Part shown: piece by piece, positions 17,667-27,457 of the stretch
Position numbering within the stretch: position 1 is the first letter of the stretch
Layout of the letters: each line of letters opens with the position of its first letter
Origin: Thiobaca trueperi
GTDB taxonomy: Bacteria > Pseudomonadota > Gammaproteobacteria > Chromatiales > Chromatiaceae
Direction of reading: 5' to 3'
Assembly: GCF_004342175.1 (NCBI RefSeq)
Contig: NZ_SMAO01000010.1
Span: forward strand, 55,176-119,175
DNA: 64,000 nucleotides
Notes under the pieces: generated by a model
Databases searched by the model: none
Seen by the model: the letters and a program-made list of their open reading frames with translations, nothing else
Told to the model about the DNA's origin: nothing
Made by a program: the position numbers and the translations under genes

Positions 17667-18446
17667 CTATGCGCAGGCAGTCGTCATTGACTCGGCAAAG
17701 CAGATACCTTCGGGTAATTCGATGGTCATGCACAGCGGCAGGTGATCGGAAAGCGGGTAATTGATGACCCGTGCCGTGATGACCTGGAGCGGCTGCGAGA
17801 CCAGAATATGATCCAGATTACGTCGCGGACGCCAGCTCGGAAAGGTCTTGAGTTCGCAATCGAGCCCCTGCATCTGCGTCTTGCACACCATGGCGCGCAG
17901 ACCTTTGGAATCGCTGCCGCAATTGAAGTCGCCCATCAGCACCAGATAAGGGTGCTCCTCAGCAAGCGCCACCAGATAATCCAGTTGCAGTCGCCGCGCA
18001 TGCCAGCCGAGCGCAAGATGGACGATGATGACCGCCAGCGCTGCACCATCCGAAAGCGGGTACTCCGCCACCACGGCCCCGCGTCCGGGCAGTCCGGGGA
18101 GCTTGTGCTCGGTGATCCGCTGTGGATGCAAACGGCTCAGAAGCCCGTTGCTGTGCTGGGCGAAGGGGCCAAGGTTACGGTTGATCTGGCAATACCAGTG
18201 GGGAAAGGCGCCCTGACGGGCGAGATAGTGAATCTGGTCGATATAGGCGCTGCGCAGACTGCCGGCATCGACCTCCTGAAGCCCCACCAGATCAAACTGC
18301 CGCAGAAGCTGGGCGATGCGGGTCAGGTTGACCAGTCGCTCGGGATGAGGCAGGACGTGCTTCCAGCTATTGGTGACATAGTCGCTGTACTGGCGGGAAT
18401 AGATTCCCCCCTGCACGTTGTAGCTCAACAGATTCAGTTGCCGCAT
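17667..18446 (-). CDS. Endonuclease/exonuclease/phosphatase family protein
   Basis: The 259-residue protein contains the fold's conserved blocks in order: LLSYNVQGG, LVGLQEVDAG, LLSRLHP, LMGDFNCGSDS and NYPLSDHLPLC. The family hydrolyses phosphodiester bonds in nucleic acids or lipids using a divalent metal; substrate cannot be predicted. There is no signal peptide. It is probably monocistronic and ends 190 bp from the convergent EAL protein gene. Confidence 0.87.
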   Translation of the reverse strand: MRQLNLLSYNVQGGIYSRQYSDYVTNSWKHVLPHPERLVNLTRIAQLLRQFDLVGLQEVDAGSLRSAYIDQIHYLARQGAFPHWYCQINRNLGPFAQHSNGLLSRLHPQRITEHKLPGLPGRGAVVAEYPLSDGAALAVIIVHLALGWHARRLQLDYLVALAEEHPYLVLMGDFNCGSDSKGLRAMVCKTQMQGLDCELKTFPSWRPRRNLDHILVSQPLQVITARVINYPLSDHLPLCMTIELPEGICFAESMTTACA

Positions 18447-18535
18447 GATCGCAACGCGGATGGTCCTCCAAGCGGATGCCTCGATATGCGGCTAACCCTC
18501 GCGCAAATGGAGAATCCACAAGCGAGATGGAGAGT

Positions 18536-18558
18536 AAAAAGGCAGCCGCGAGGCTGCC
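18536..18558 (-). terminator. Rho-independent terminator after cytochrome c4
   Basis: On the minus strand, the stem GGCAGCC/GGCTGCC (7 bp, 4-nt loop; 18541-18558) is followed by TTTTT (18540-18536). It lies 30 bp past the cytochrome c4 stop and in the correct orientation. Confidence 0.85.
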
Positions 18559-18587
18559 TCATGAGGTCGTCAGTCGTCCGGAATGCC

Positions 18588-19217
18588 TTACTGGCTCAGA
18601 CCCTGAAGATACTGGGACACCGCCGCAATCTCCTTTTCGGTCATGCGGGCGGTCACGCCGCGCATCATGCCGTTGGGATCGTTCGCCCGCTCCTGTTTCT
18701 GGAAATAGACCAGCGTCTGCTTGATGTAATCGGCGTGCTGACCGGAGATGCGGGGGAATTTCGACAGTCCCTGACCCAGACCGGCCGGGCCATGACAACC
18801 GCTGCATGCCGGCACGCCAGTGACCGGATTGCCGGCACGATAAATGGCTTCGCCCAACTTGGCCAGTTCCGGATCGGCAGCCCCGCCGCGCTGGGTCTGA
18901 GTCGAGAAATAGGCCGCCAGATCGAGTACTTCCTGATCCGTCAGGGGCATGGCCATCGGCGTCATCTGGACATTGGCGCGATTGCCGGCCTTGAAGTCCA
19001 TCAACTGTTTCTGGATGTAAGCCGGATGCTGGCCGGCGAGCTTGGGCCAGATCGGCACGATACTGTTGCCCTGCGGCCCATGGCAGGCCACGCAAATGGT
19101 GCTGGCCTTCGTCTCGCCCGCTTTGGGATCGCCGGGCTTGAGCGCCTCGGCGGCCTGGAGCGAACCGCTCGTCAGGACCGCCGCCACCGAAACCGTCATC
19201 AGCCAAGTCTTCATCAT
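18588..19217 (-). CDS. Dihaem cytochrome c4
   Basis: The 209-residue protein has a signal peptide (MTVSVAAVLTSGSLQAAEA) and two class I cytochrome domains, each with a CxxCH haem site (CVACHGPQGN and CSGCHGPAGLG) and downstream Met ligands (e.g. TPMAMPLTD, NGMMRGVT). Cytochrome c4 is a periplasmic electron carrier to terminal oxidases or other reductases. An ATG one codon later is an alternative start. It has its own terminator and lies next to copper-chaperone genes for oxidase assembly. Confidence 0.95.
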   Translation of the reverse strand: MMKTWLMTVSVAAVLTSGSLQAAEALKPGDPKAGETKASTICVACHGPQGNSIVPIWPKLAGQHPAYIQKQLMDFKAGNRANVQMTPMAMPLTDQEVLDLAAYFSTQTQRGGAADPELAKLGEAIYRAGNPVTGVPACSGCHGPAGLGQGLSKFPRISGQHADYIKQTLVYFQKQERANDPNGMMRGVTARMTEKEIAAVSQYLQGLSQ

Positions 19218-19309
19218 CGCAAATGCCTAATCTGTTCGTTTCGCGGCCACGCCCATCGTCCAGCGACGCGCAGCCTGAGGTTGGGGTTCGGAAAATCTGG
19301 CGATGTATA

Positions 19310-19783
19310 TCAGATATTTGGCTTCTTGGTCAAACCAGGATGCTGCATTGGCGGCACACCGGTCTGGCGCACGGGCGCCTGGACTGACATCCTGCTGCCA
19401 TCGTCGTAGATGAGTGTCAAATCGACGGACGCACCGGGTTCCAGGCTCTGCTTGAGACCGATCAGCATGAGGTGCAGACCGCCCGGCTTGAGCGTGACCG
19501 TCTCGCCAACAGGCAGTTCGATGCGGTCAATGCGGCGCATCCGCATCATCCCATCCTCATTGACATGCGTATGCAGCTCGGTGACTCCGGCGACCGGGCT
19601 TTCCGCTCCCACCAGCGCATGGTTCTGTGCCGATGAATTGGTCAGCGACAGAAACACGGCGCTGTTGTGCTGGCCGGGCGGGACGGCGCGGGCATAGGGA
19701 TCGCTGATGGCGATCTCAGCCGCCTGCGCGGCGATGGTGATTCCGGCGAACAGGGTGAACGCCAGGGCGGATGATCGAAACAT
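19310..19783 (-). CDS. Periplasmic copper chaperone PCu(A)C
   Basis: With the start at ATG 19783 (GGAG 9 bp upstream), the 157-residue protein begins with signal peptide FRSSALAFTLFAGITIAAQA. The copper site is visible: ELHTHVNEDGMMRMRRI and, about 20 residues later, GGLHLMLIGL, matching the HxnM...HxM pattern. PCuAC loads Cu(I) into the CuA/CuB sites of cytochrome oxidase. A start at 19831, coupled to the SCO1 stop (TGATG), is also possible. SCO1 upstream supports the role. Confidence 0.9.
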   Translation of the reverse strand: MFRSSALAFTLFAGITIAAQAAEIAISDPYARAVPPGQHNSAVFLSLTNSSAQNHALVGAESPVAGVTELHTHVNEDGMMRMRRIDRIELPVGETVTLKPGGLHLMLIGLKQSLEPGASVDLTLIYDDGSRMSVQAPVRQTGVPPMQHPGLTKKPNI

Positions 19784-19830
19784 GTGGCCGGGCTCCGGGT
19801 GATTGATGGGGATAGGGTTTTTGACTGTCA

Positions 19831-20472
19831 TCAGTTGTCAGCGGTGTCTTTGGACGGGGTAACGGCCAACAGCCGGCGCATGACGGCCAGAATCCGCTCC
19901 GGCGGGGTGGCGTGATCCAGAGTCTGGACCAGATGGCCGGCGGGATCCACGATATAGGTATAAGCGGAGTGATCCACCAGATAGCCTACAGCCGAGCCCG
20001 TCTGTTCCGTCCGGCGATAGGCGGCGCCATACTGCGCGGCGACCTGCGCCACCTGTTCGGGAGTGCCGGTCACGCCCTGGATGTTGGGGTGAAAGTAGGC
20101 GGCATAGACGGCGAGCCGGGGCGGGTCGTCGCGTTCGGGATCGACACTGACGAAAAGCACGCGCACTCGTTGCAGCTCATCGGGCGTCAGCTCCCTGAGT
20201 GCAGCGGCGAGAAAGGCCAGATTTGTTGGGCAGATGTCGGGGCAGGTGGTGTAGCCAAAATAGATCAGCACCACCTGTCCGCGCAGATCGGATAACCTGA
20301 CCGGACCCGCTGCCGAATCAAGCGTAAAATCACCGCCCTGGGGTGGGGCTGCCAGATCGAGCGCCGACGTCACCTCTGTTGCCGCGCGACGGGTCGGCTC
20401 CCAGCCCGACAGCAGCCAGCCCAGCAGTGCGGCAAGCACGGCGATGGCGACGAGCAGTCGATGTCGTGTCAT
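19831..20472 (-). CDS. SCO1/SenC copper chaperone for cytochrome oxidase
   Basis: The 213-residue protein has an N-terminal membrane anchor (LLVAIAVLAALLGWLLSGW) and a thioredoxin-like domain with the copper motif FGYTTCPDICPTNLAF (CxxxC) and the distal His in LVDHSAYTYIV. SCO proteins help build the CuA centre of cytochrome oxidase. The stop overlaps the possible upstream start of the PCuAC gene. Confidence 0.94.
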   Translation of the reverse strand: MTRHRLLVAIAVLAALLGWLLSGWEPTRRAATEVTSALDLAAPPQGGDFTLDSAAGPVRLSDLRGQVVLIYFGYTTCPDICPTNLAFLAAALRELTPDELQRVRVLFVSVDPERDDPPRLAVYAAYFHPNIQGVTGTPEQVAQVAAQYGAAYRRTEQTGSAVGYLVDHSAYTYIVDPAGHLVQTLDHATPPERILAVMRRLLAVTPSKDTADN

Positions 20473-20565
20473 GTATCCGGATTTTCTGATGATGGATCAT
20501 TTTATGTGCAAGCATTCTACCGCCGCCGGACTGGGTCTGACGATGCTCGCGTTCCTCGGTGCCGC

Positions 20566-21372
20566 ATGGTCCGCCTGAGCGACTGGTGGCAGACGCGGAT
20601 CCTGGAGCAGGAACGTCTGCGCTTCAGCGCCGGGGACTGGGAGCAGGCCTGGGCGTCGCTCCCGCTGCTCAGGAATCTCGGGTCAGCCGAGACCGAGCGA
20701 CTGGCCGATCTTGCGCTGCTGTTTCTGCGCGACAAATCATTGGAGCCGGCTCAGGGGCTTCTGCTTACCGCGCCGATGCGTCTGATGATCGCCCTGCAGG
20801 CCTGTCTGCCGGTGCTGGAACTCGGGCTCGACTGGTATCGCGGCTGGTACGCAGTCATCCTCTATCCGGATGCTTTTGTCCCGGCGCGCGAGGTCATGGA
20901 TGAGGACGGTTTGGTCTGGCTCGACAACGAGGCCAAGAGTGGCGAGGCCTGGGAGCAGGGGCCGGTGATTCTCTCCTGGGCCGACGTGGAGGCCGGACTG
21001 GAACTCGATGGCTACAATGTCGTCATCCATGAGCTGGCCCATAAGCTCGACATGCGCGATGGTGTCGCCAACGGCTGTCCGCCGCTCCATGACGACATGT
21101 CGGCTGTCGCCTGGAAGGCGGCATTTTCGCGGGCTTACGACGCCCTCTGCCGGCAGGTCGATGCGGATGAGGAGACGGTGATTGATCCCTATGCCGCCGA
21201 ATCGCCTGCCGAGTTCTTCGCCGTTGTCAGCGAGTCCTTTTTCGAGGTGTCGGCGCTGCTCGTCAGCGAGTATCCCGATGTCTACGCCCAGCTCCGGGCC
21301 TTCTATCGGCAGGATCCGCTGAGGCGGCACGGTTCTGGAGAGCCGGCATGCCGATTTGTTCCAGGGCGGTGA
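20566..21372 (+). CDS. mtfA: Zinc-dependent peptidase, MtfA family (M90)
   Basis: The 268-residue protein starting MVRLSDWWQTRILEQER has the M90 active-site motif VVIHELAHKLDMRDG, then a glutamate in SPAEFFAVVSESFFE. E. coli MtfA binds Mlc and has aminopeptidase activity; the partner here is unknown. The upstream part of the frame (from 20461) lies over the divergent SCO1 leader and is unlikely to be translated. It converges on carbonic anhydrase, with repeat C between. Confidence 0.92.
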   Translation: MVRLSDWWQTRILEQERLRFSAGDWEQAWASLPLLRNLGSAETERLADLALLFLRDKSLEPAQGLLLTAPMRLMIALQACLPVLELGLDWYRGWYAVILYPDAFVPAREVMDEDGLVWLDNEAKSGEAWEQGPVILSWADVEAGLELDGYNVVIHELAHKLDMRDGVANGCPPLHDDMSAVAWKAAFSRAYDALCRQVDADEETVIDPYAAESPAEFFAVVSESFFEVSALLVSEYPDVYAQLRAFYRQDPLRRHGSGEPACRFVPGR

Positions 21373-21384
21373 GCCGCTGTGGGC

Positions 21385-21579
21385 TTAAACCGTGCCCGCT
21401 GCGGTATCTGATGTTTGGGAATTGAGTCGGCCTTGACAGAATCGACGACCGTTCGAGCGGGCGCGGTTTAAGATATTAAAAAATATAAAATTTTAAACCG
21501 CGTCTCCACTGAGATCGATGACATCTCCAAAGCCAAACACAAATTGAAAATGACGCCTATCGCGCTGGACGCGGTTTAA
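21385..21579 (-). repeat. TTAAACCGCG repeat, copy C (full length, after carbonic anhydrase)
   Basis: The same two-module structure as copy B, read on the minus strand from 21579. Its TAA at 21578-21576 is the stop codon of the carbonic anhydrase gene. The linker (AAAATTTTATATTTTTTAAT) is identical to copy B. It sits between convergent genes, 12 bp past the mtfA stop. Confidence 0.92.
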
Positions 21580-22211
21580 TCGGTTGGAACACCGTCGAAA
21601 AAATCAACCAGACCGGTTTCCAGCGCATATTCGGCCCCGACCACCAGCAGACCGTCACGCTCGATCAGCGATTCGATGATCGCCGAGCCATGCCGCAGAT
21701 GATCCGCCGAGGCGCGCACGTTCGCGCGCACCGCTGCCCGATGCAGGGCATCGCGGTCATGCCGCAGTTCGGTATCCAGAAAGCCTTCCACCGCTGGCTT
21801 GACCCGCCTGACGATCGAATCGATGTTGCACGATTCGCTGCCCCCGCCATCCAGCAGGGTCTCGATGGTCGCCGTGACCGCGCCGCAGCATGAATGGCCG
21901 AGTACCACCACCAGTCGGGTATGGTAACGGGAGACGGCGAATTCCACGCTGCCGACCTGCGACGGCGCCACGATGTTGCCTGCTACCCGGATCACGAACA
22001 GATCGCCCAGCCCCTGATCGAAGACGATTTCAGCCGGCACCCGTGAATCCGAACAGCCGATGACGATGGCGCACGGTGTCTGTTGTACCGCCAGTGCGGC
22101 GCGCTGTTGATGGGTCAGGAGTTTATCGGCCTGACGGCAATTGTTGGCGAAGCGGAGATTGCCGTCGCGCAGACGTTGCAGCGCCTCGCGAGCGGAAGGT
22201 GTTTTACTCAT
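21576..22211 (-). CDS. Beta-class carbonic anhydrase
   Basis: The 211-residue protein has the beta-class zinc ligands and the Asp-Arg dyad: VIGCSDSRVPAE and VVLGHSCCGAV. It interconverts CO2 and bicarbonate, probably in the cytosol. It lies between repeat copies C and D, and its stop codon is formed by copy C. Confidence 0.93.
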   Translation of the reverse strand: MSKTPSAREALQRLRDGNLRFANNCRQADKLLTHQQRAALAVQQTPCAIVIGCSDSRVPAEIVFDQGLGDLFVIRVAGNIVAPSQVGSVEFAVSRYHTRLVVVLGHSCCGAVTATIETLLDGGGSESCNIDSIVRRVKPAVEGFLDTELRHDRDALHRAAVRANVRASADHLRHGSAIIESLIERDGLLVVGAEYALETGLVDFFDGVPTD

Positions 22212-22278
22212 GGATGATCAGAACTCAGCGGGCAAAGCAGGATTCAAGCCGCCTTGCGGAAACGGAGAATAGTGGCTT

Positions 22279-22470
22279 ATTAAACCGCTCCGTGCAGTAT
22301 GCGATGTTTTGGGTTTGGATCGATCTTGACGGCATCAACGACCGTGTGAGCGGGCGCGGTTTAAGATATTAAGAAATATAAAATTTTAAACCGCGTCACC
22401 ACTAAGGGCCGTCGATGCGTCAAGCGTCGAACTCACTCGAAACTCAGCATTTCGCTCTGGACGCGGTTTA
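22279..22470 (-). repeat. TTAAACCGCG repeat, copy D (full length, after ppiB)
   Basis: Two modules plus AT-rich linker, minus-strand orientation. The TAA at 22470-22468 is the stop codon of ppiB. Its first 41 nt are identical to copy F after dnaN. The far module has drifted more (TAAACCGCTCC end). Confidence 0.92.
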
Positions 22471-22956
22471 GTCGATGACTTCGGCTTTTTCGATGATGAC
22501 ATCCTCGACCGGCACGTCCTGATGACCGTTGCGGCTGCCGGTGCTGACGCCCTTGATGATATTGACGATCTCCATTCCTTCGGTCACGCGCCCGAAGACA
22601 CAGTAGCCCCAGCCATCCTGACCGGGATAATCCAGAAAGCCGTTGTCGGAGACATTGATGAAGAACTGCGAGGTTGCCGAATGGGGATCCATGGTCCGCG
22701 CCATGGCAAGCGTGCCGGTCAGATTTTTCAGCCCGTTCTTGGCCTCGTTCTCGATTGGGCGGCGGGTTGGCCTGGGGGTGAAATCCGGGGTCATGCCGCC
22801 GCCCTGAACCATGAAGCCATCAATGATGCGATGAAAGATGGTGCCATCATAATGTCCGTCGCGAACGTACTGCTCAAAATTGGCGCAGGTCTTCGGTGCC
22901 TTCTCAGCATCCAGTTCGATGAGAATATCGCCGTGGTTGGTGGTCAGTCTGATCAT
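22468..22956 (-). CDS. ppiB: Peptidyl-prolyl cis-trans isomerase, cyclophilin type (PpiB)
   Basis: The 162-residue cytoplasmic cyclophilin has the conserved [32 protein letters not shown] and [11 protein letters not shown] segments. It has no signal peptide, which argues for PpiB rather than periplasmic PpiA. It is divergent from cysS, as in many gammaproteobacteria. The stop codon lies in repeat D. The 277-bp gap to cysS (22957-23233) should hold both promoters; I saw no clear motif there. Confidence 0.95.
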   Translation of the reverse strand: MIRLTTNHGDILIELDAEKAPKTCANFEQYVRDGHYDGTIFHRIIDGFMVQGGGMTPDFTPRPTRRPIENEAKNGLKNLTGTLAMARTMDPHSATSQFFINVSDNGFLDYPGQDGWGYCVFGRVTEGMEIVNIIKGVSTGSRNGHQDVPVEDVIIEKAEVID

Positions 22957-23233
22957 GCGGGTGACTCCGGGTTAGGTAACGGCGCGGACTCTGTTTGAGC
23001 GGGCGCACTGGATTTGAGGGGCAATTGCGCGCATGGTACGGACTTTGGTGCGTCCGCGAAAGCACAGTAACGCCGTCATCCATGCCTTTGGTAACATGGA
23101 AGTCATGCGCTTTCCTCTCGTCATGTGTGGCCGGCAGGCGCGGTCGTCAGCGGGGGCGGAGGGTTTGTCTCTACCACAACCCGGTCTGCCACAAATGACG
23201 AAACACTGACCCACGAATTAAGAATTCTTCCTG

Positions 23234-24622
23234 ATGCTACAGATTTACAACAGCCTGACCCGCCACAAAGAACCCTTCCAGCCTATCGAGCCCGGCAAGG
23301 TTCGCATGTATGTGTGCGGCATGACGGTCTACGACTACTGCCATCTTGGTCATGCGCGGGTGATGGTCGTGTTCGACGTGGTTTACCGCTATCTGCGCTC
23401 GCTGGGCTACGAGGTGACCTACGTCCGCAACATCACCGACATCGACGACAAGATCATCCGCCGCGCCAACGAGAATGGCGAGCCCTTCCTTGAGCTGACT
23501 GACCGCTTCATTCAGGCCATGCGTGAGGATGCTCAAGCCCTGGGTGTGCTGCCGCCAACCGACGAGCCGCGCGCGACCGCGCATATCGGCGAGATTCTCG
23601 CAATGGTCCAGACGCTGATTGACAGGGGATTCGCCTATGCGGCGGACAACGGCGATGTCTATTATGCCGTTGGTCGTTTTCCCGGCTACGGCAGACTCTC
23701 CGGCAAGGATCCGCAGGATCTGCGGGCCGGGGCGCGGGTCGAAATCGATGAGGCCAAGCGCGATCCGCTCGATTTTGCCCTCTGGAAGTCCGCTAAAGTG
23801 GGTGAGCCGGCCTGGGATTCGCCCTGGGGAAAAGGTCGCCCCGGCTGGCATATCGAGTGCTCCGCCATGAGCACCTGTGCACTGGGCAACCATTTCGATA
23901 TTCATGGCGGTGGCGCCGATCTCCAGTTCCCGCATCATGAAAACGAAATCGCCCAATCAGAAGGGGCGACCGGCGAGCCGTTCGTGAATGTATGGATGCA
24001 CAACGGTTTCGTGCGCGTCAACGAGGAGAAGATGTCCAAGTCGCTGGGCAACTTTTTCACTGTCCGCGAGGTTCTGCAGGCCTATCGGCCCGAGGAGGTG
24101 CGCTATTTCATCCTCTCCAGCCACTACCGCAGCCCGCTGAACTACGATGACGAGCATCTCCAGAACGCGCGGGGTGCGCTGAACCGTTTCTATACGGCGT
24201 TACGTGGACTGCACGCCGCCGAACCGACAGGTGCTGAATCTTTCCGTGATCGCTTCAAGGCGGCGATGGATGATGACTTCAACACGCCCGAGGCGCTGGC
24301 GGTGCTGTTCGATCTGGTGCGCGAAATCAATCGGGTGCGATCCGATGACAGCAGCCGTGCGGCGATTCTGGGCGCTGAACTGCGGTATCTGGGGGGCGTG
24401 CTCGGTCTTCTTCAGGGTGATGCGGAGGGCTATCTGCGTGGCAACGCATCGGATGATGGATTGGCCGATGCCGAGATCGAGGCGCTGATCGCGCGGCGTA
24501 TGGCCGCGCGCGCCGACCGCAACTGGGCTGAAGCGGATCGTCTGCGCGCACTGCTCACCGAAGCCGGCATTCAGTTGGAAGATGGTCCGCAAGGGACGAC
24601 CTGGCGGCGTGGATCCCTGTGA
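23234..24622 (+). CDS. cysS: Cysteinyl-tRNA synthetase
   Basis: The 462-residue class I synthetase has the HIGH-type motif [10 protein letters not shown], zinc-binding cysteines ([14 protein letters not shown], and the downstream HHENE site) and the [10 protein letters not shown] loop. It charges tRNA-Cys. It is the last gene before dnaA. No strong Shine-Dalgarno sequence is visible before the ATG. Confidence 0.98.
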   Translation: MLQIYNSLTRHKEPFQPIEPGKVRMYVCGMTVYDYCHLGHARVMVVFDVVYRYLRSLGYEVTYVRNITDIDDKIIRRANENGEPFLELTDRFIQAMREDAQALGVLPPTDEPRATAHIGEILAMVQTLIDRGFAYAADNGDVYYAVGRFPGYGRLSGKDPQDLRAGARVEIDEAKRDPLDFALWKSAKVGEPAWDSPWGKGRPGWHIECSAMSTCALGNHFDIHGGGADLQFPHHENEIAQSEGATGEPFVNVWMHNGFVRVNEEKMSKSLGNFFTVREVLQAYRPEEVRYFILSSHYRSPLNYDDEHLQNARGALNRFYTALRGLHAAEPTGAESFRDRFKAAMDDDFNTPEALAVLFDLVREINRVRSDDSSRAAILGAELRYLGGVLGLLQGDAEGYLRGNASDDGLADAEIEALIARRMAARADRNWAEADRLRALLTEAGIQLEDGPQGTTWRRGSL

Positions 24623-24632
24623 TGTCCGTGCT

Positions 24633-24641
24633 TGTGGATAA
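24633..24641 (-). promoter_or_regulatory. Perfect DnaA box upstream of dnaA
   Basis: TGTGGATAA on the plus strand is the exact complement of TTATCCACA. It is the only perfect box in the 177-bp cysS-dnaA gap, so it fits dnaA autoregulation better than a full origin. Confidence 0.7.
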
Positions 24642-24799
24642 GTCCGTTCGACGCAGCTAGACTCGCGGATCTTCGATCAATCCGGTCAGGCGACGGACGG
24701 ATGCGCCGTTCCCAGGCAAAACAGGGGAGGGCGATGGCAGGGGACGGCGTATGCTGGGTACCTGTCGAAGCGGGACTGATGAAACGATGACTGTCGGGA

Positions 24800-26143
24800 G
24801 TGGCCGTGGGCGTATGGGAACAATGTGTCAGGCAACTGAAGGGCGAGTTGACATCGGCAGAGTTCAATACCTGGATTCTGCCGCTTCAGGCGCGCGCAGA
24901 TGGTTCCCGCCTGCGCCTCTTCGCTCCCAACCGCTTTGTGCTGGACTGGACGCAGAAGCATTATGAGAAACGTCTGGTTGAACTCTGCACCCTGTTCAGC
25001 GCGGGGAACCTCGTACAGATCGCCTTTGAGGTGGGTGGTCTAGAGCATCGGACAGGCGGATCATCCGCACAGGACCGAGCGAACAGTCAACCCGCTGTGC
25101 CGGATCTGGGCGAACGACGCGCCAGCGCCAATCTGAATGCTGATTTCACCTTTGAAACCTTTGTTGAGGGCAAGTCCAATCAGCTCGCTCGAGCGGTGTC
25201 GATGCAGATTGGTCAAAGTCCTGGAACGGCTTATAACCCATTGTTTATCTATGGTGGGGTCGGGCTTGGCAAGACCCATCTGATGCATGCGATCGGCAAT
25301 GTCATCCTCGCCACAAATCCCAATGCGCGGGTGGTCTATCTCCACTCGGAGCGCTTCGTTGCCGAGATGATCAAGGCGTTACAGCATAACCGGATCGATG
25401 AATTCAAAAAAATCTATCGTTCGGTGAATGCATTACTCATTGATGACGTGCAATTTTTCGCTGGCAAGGATCGTTCTCAGGAGGAGTTTTTCCATACCTT
25501 TAATGCACTTTTTGAGTCCCGCCAGCAGATCATCCTGTCGAGCGACCGTTTTCCCAAGGAAGTTGTCGGACTGGAAGAGCGTTTGAAATCGCGCTTCGGA
25601 TGGGGATTGACGGTTGCGGTCGAGCCTCCTGACCTGGAGACGAGTGTTGCCATTCTCCATTGCAAGGCCACTCAGTTGGGTGTCGAGCTGAGTGATGATG
25701 TTGCCTTTTTCGTCGGGCGTCGTATTCGCTCCAATATTCGCGAACTGGAAGGCGCCCTGCGCCGTCTGGTGGCGAATGCCCAGTTTACCGGAAAACCCAT
25801 CACACTGGAGTTTGCCAGGTATGCGCTGCGCGACATGCTGGCGGCGCAGGACAAGCAGGTTAGCATCGAAAACATCCAGAAAACGGTGGCGGAATATTTC
25901 AAGCTCCGCACGACCGAACTCCTGTCGGCTAAACGCAGCCGCTCATTGGCCCGTCCAAGACAGATTGCGATGGCGCTGGCGAAAGAATTAACCAAGCATA
26001 GCCTGCCCGAGATCGGCAGCGCCTTTGGTGGTCGCGATCATACGACCGTTCTGCACGCCACACGGAAAATCAAAAGCTTGAGGGAAAGCGACGCCGGAAT
26101 CGAAGAGGACTATAAGAATCTGTTAAGAAGATTGACCTCATAG
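24800..26143 (+). CDS. dnaA: Chromosomal replication initiator DnaA
   Basis: The GTG start at 24800 gives 447 residues whose N-terminus ([20 protein letters not shown]) aligns with the domain I of E. coli DnaA; GTG 24806 is an alternative with better-spaced GGGAG. Domain III has Walker [12 protein letters not shown] (about 151-161) and Walker [10 protein letters not shown]. Domain IV has the DnaA-box recognition region [16 protein letters not shown]. DnaA unwinds oriC and regulates its own gene. Repeat copy E begins immediately after its TAG stop. Confidence 0.98.
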   Translation: MAVGVWEQCVRQLKGELTSAEFNTWILPLQARADGSRLRLFAPNRFVLDWTQKHYEKRLVELCTLFSAGNLVQIAFEVGGLEHRTGGSSAQDRANSQPAVPDLGERRASANLNADFTFETFVEGKSNQLARAVSMQIGQSPGTAYNPLFIYGGVGLGKTHLMHAIGNVILATNPNARVVYLHSERFVAEMIKALQHNRIDEFKKIYRSVNALLIDDVQFFAGKDRSQEEFFHTFNALFESRQQIILSSDRFPKEVVGLEERLKSRFGWGLTVAVEPPDLETSVAILHCKATQLGVELSDDVAFFVGRRIRSNIRELEGALRRLVANAQFTGKPITLEFARYALRDMLAAQDKQVSIENIQKTVAEYFKLRTTELLSAKRSRSLARPRQIAMALAKELTKHSLPEIGSAFGGRDHTTVLHATRKIKSLRESDAGIEEDYKNLLRRLTS

Positions 26144-26334
26144 TTAAACCGCGTCCAGAGCGAGAGGCTAAATTTCGAGTGCATTCGACGTTTGGCGCAT
26201 CCACGATCTTTGGTGGGACGCAGTTTAAAATTGTATTTTTTAATATTTTAAACCGCGCCAGCTTTGGCAATCGTCGATGCAGCGAAGGTCGATCCAAACC
26301 AAAAATATCGTATACCGCGCCAAACGCGGCTTAA
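26144..26334 (+). repeat. TTAAACCGCG repeat, copy E (full length, between dnaA and dnaN)
   Basis: A two-module copy in plus orientation, starting directly after the dnaA stop. The arms carry more changes than B-D (gacgcagttt; gcggcttaa), so pairing is imperfect. It fills nearly all of the gap to dnaN (26357). Confidence 0.9.
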
Positions 26335-26356
26335 CTGAATATGTATGGAGAATTCG

Positions 26357-27457
26357 ATGGAATTCGTCGTCAACCGAGAGGTTCTGCTTCCGGCGCTTAA
26401 CAAAGTGAACGGCGTCGTCGAACGGCGCCAGACACTGCCGATTCTCGGCAACTTGCTGCTGGTAAGCCAGGGCGAGCGCATGATCATGACCGCAACGGAT
26501 CTGGAAGTCGAAGTTAAAACAGACTTTGCCGTCGACATCCAGCAGGCGGGGCAGACCACTTTGCCCGCGCGCAAGCTGATGGACATTTGCCGCAGTTTGG
26601 CTGAGGGCGCGGAAATTCGCTTTCGAGTCAAGGATGAGCGGTGTGTGGTCACTGCCGGTCGCGGACGTTTTTCGCTTGGCGTCCTGCCGCCCGCCGATTT
26701 TCCGCTGATGGAGCCGGAAAGTGCCGGGCTCAATTTTTCCATCACTGAAGGCATCCTGAAGCGTTTGCTGGATAAAACCGCATTTGCCATGGCCCAGCAG
26801 GACGTGCGCTATTACTTGAATGGTCTCTTGATCGAGTTCGGTGCCGCCATGCTGACAGCTGTTGCGACCGACGGGCATCGACTGGCGAAGTTCCAGAGCA
26901 AAACCGGTATCGTGATGGACGGCGTCCGACAGGTCATCGTTCCGAGCAAGACAGTTCTGGAACTGCGGCGCCAGCTCGGCCATACAGAAGATGAGGTGTC
27001 AATCAGTCTTGGGGAGAAGAGCTTTAGAATCATTGTTGGCCATATGACGATGACATCCAAACTGGTTGATGGCCGTTATCCTGAATATGAGCGCGTTATT
27101 CCGCGCGAAATCGGTCATTTGGCATCAATGAACAAAGAGGATCTGAAACGCGCGTTATCACGCACGGCGATTTTATCCAACGAAAAATATCGCGGTGTTC
27201 GACTGACATTTGAGCAGGGTGTGCTGAAACTGCTTGCTCACAATCCAGAGCAGGAAGAGGCCGAAGAGGAAATCGAACTGGATTATGCTGGCGAGCCGAC
27301 TGCAATTGGCTTCAATGTGGCTTATCTCATCGATGTATTGAACGCACTTGATGGCGACGAGGTTCAGGTTCGTTTTCAGGACGGAAACAGCAGTTCAGTC
27401 TGGCGTGGAAAAGACGCCGAGGACGAAACCTATGTTGTCATGCCGATGCGGCTCTAA
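26357..27457 (+). CDS. dnaN: DNA polymerase III beta subunit (sliding clamp)
   Basis: ATG 26357 (MEFVVNREVLLPALNKV), with GGAG 6 bp upstream, gives 366 residues, equal to E. coli DnaN; an upstream ATG at 26345 lies across that ribosome site. The three-domain clamp is complete and ends in the conserved YVVMPMRL. It tethers polymerase to DNA. The TAA stop (27455-27457) is the first triplet of repeat copy F. Confidence 0.98.
   Translation: MEFVVNREVLLPALNKVNGVVERRQTLPILGNLLLVSQGERMIMTATDLEVEVKTDFAVDIQQAGQTTLPARKLMDICRSLAEGAEIRFRVKDERCVVTAGRGRFSLGVLPPADFPLMEPESAGLNFSITEGILKRLLDKTAFAMAQQDVRYYLNGLLIEFGAAMLTAVATDGHRLAKFQSKTGIVMDGVRQVIVPSKTVLELRRQLGHTEDEVSISLGEKSFRIIVGHMTMTSKLVDGRYPEYERVIPREIGHLASMNKEDLKRALSRTAILSNEKYRGVRLTFEQGVLKLLAHNPEQEEAEEEIELDYAGEPTAIGFNVAYLIDVLNALDGDEVQVRFQDGNSSSVWRGKDAEDETYVVMPMRL

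Noticed and set aside
17742..19409. 555-codon plus-strand frame as a gene
   Set aside because: It runs across two genes and their gap on the opposite strand, including a terminator; no start or family is supported.
24623..24799. oriC
   Set aside because: Only one DnaA box and no AT-rich unwinding segment or box cluster were seen, so an origin was not called.
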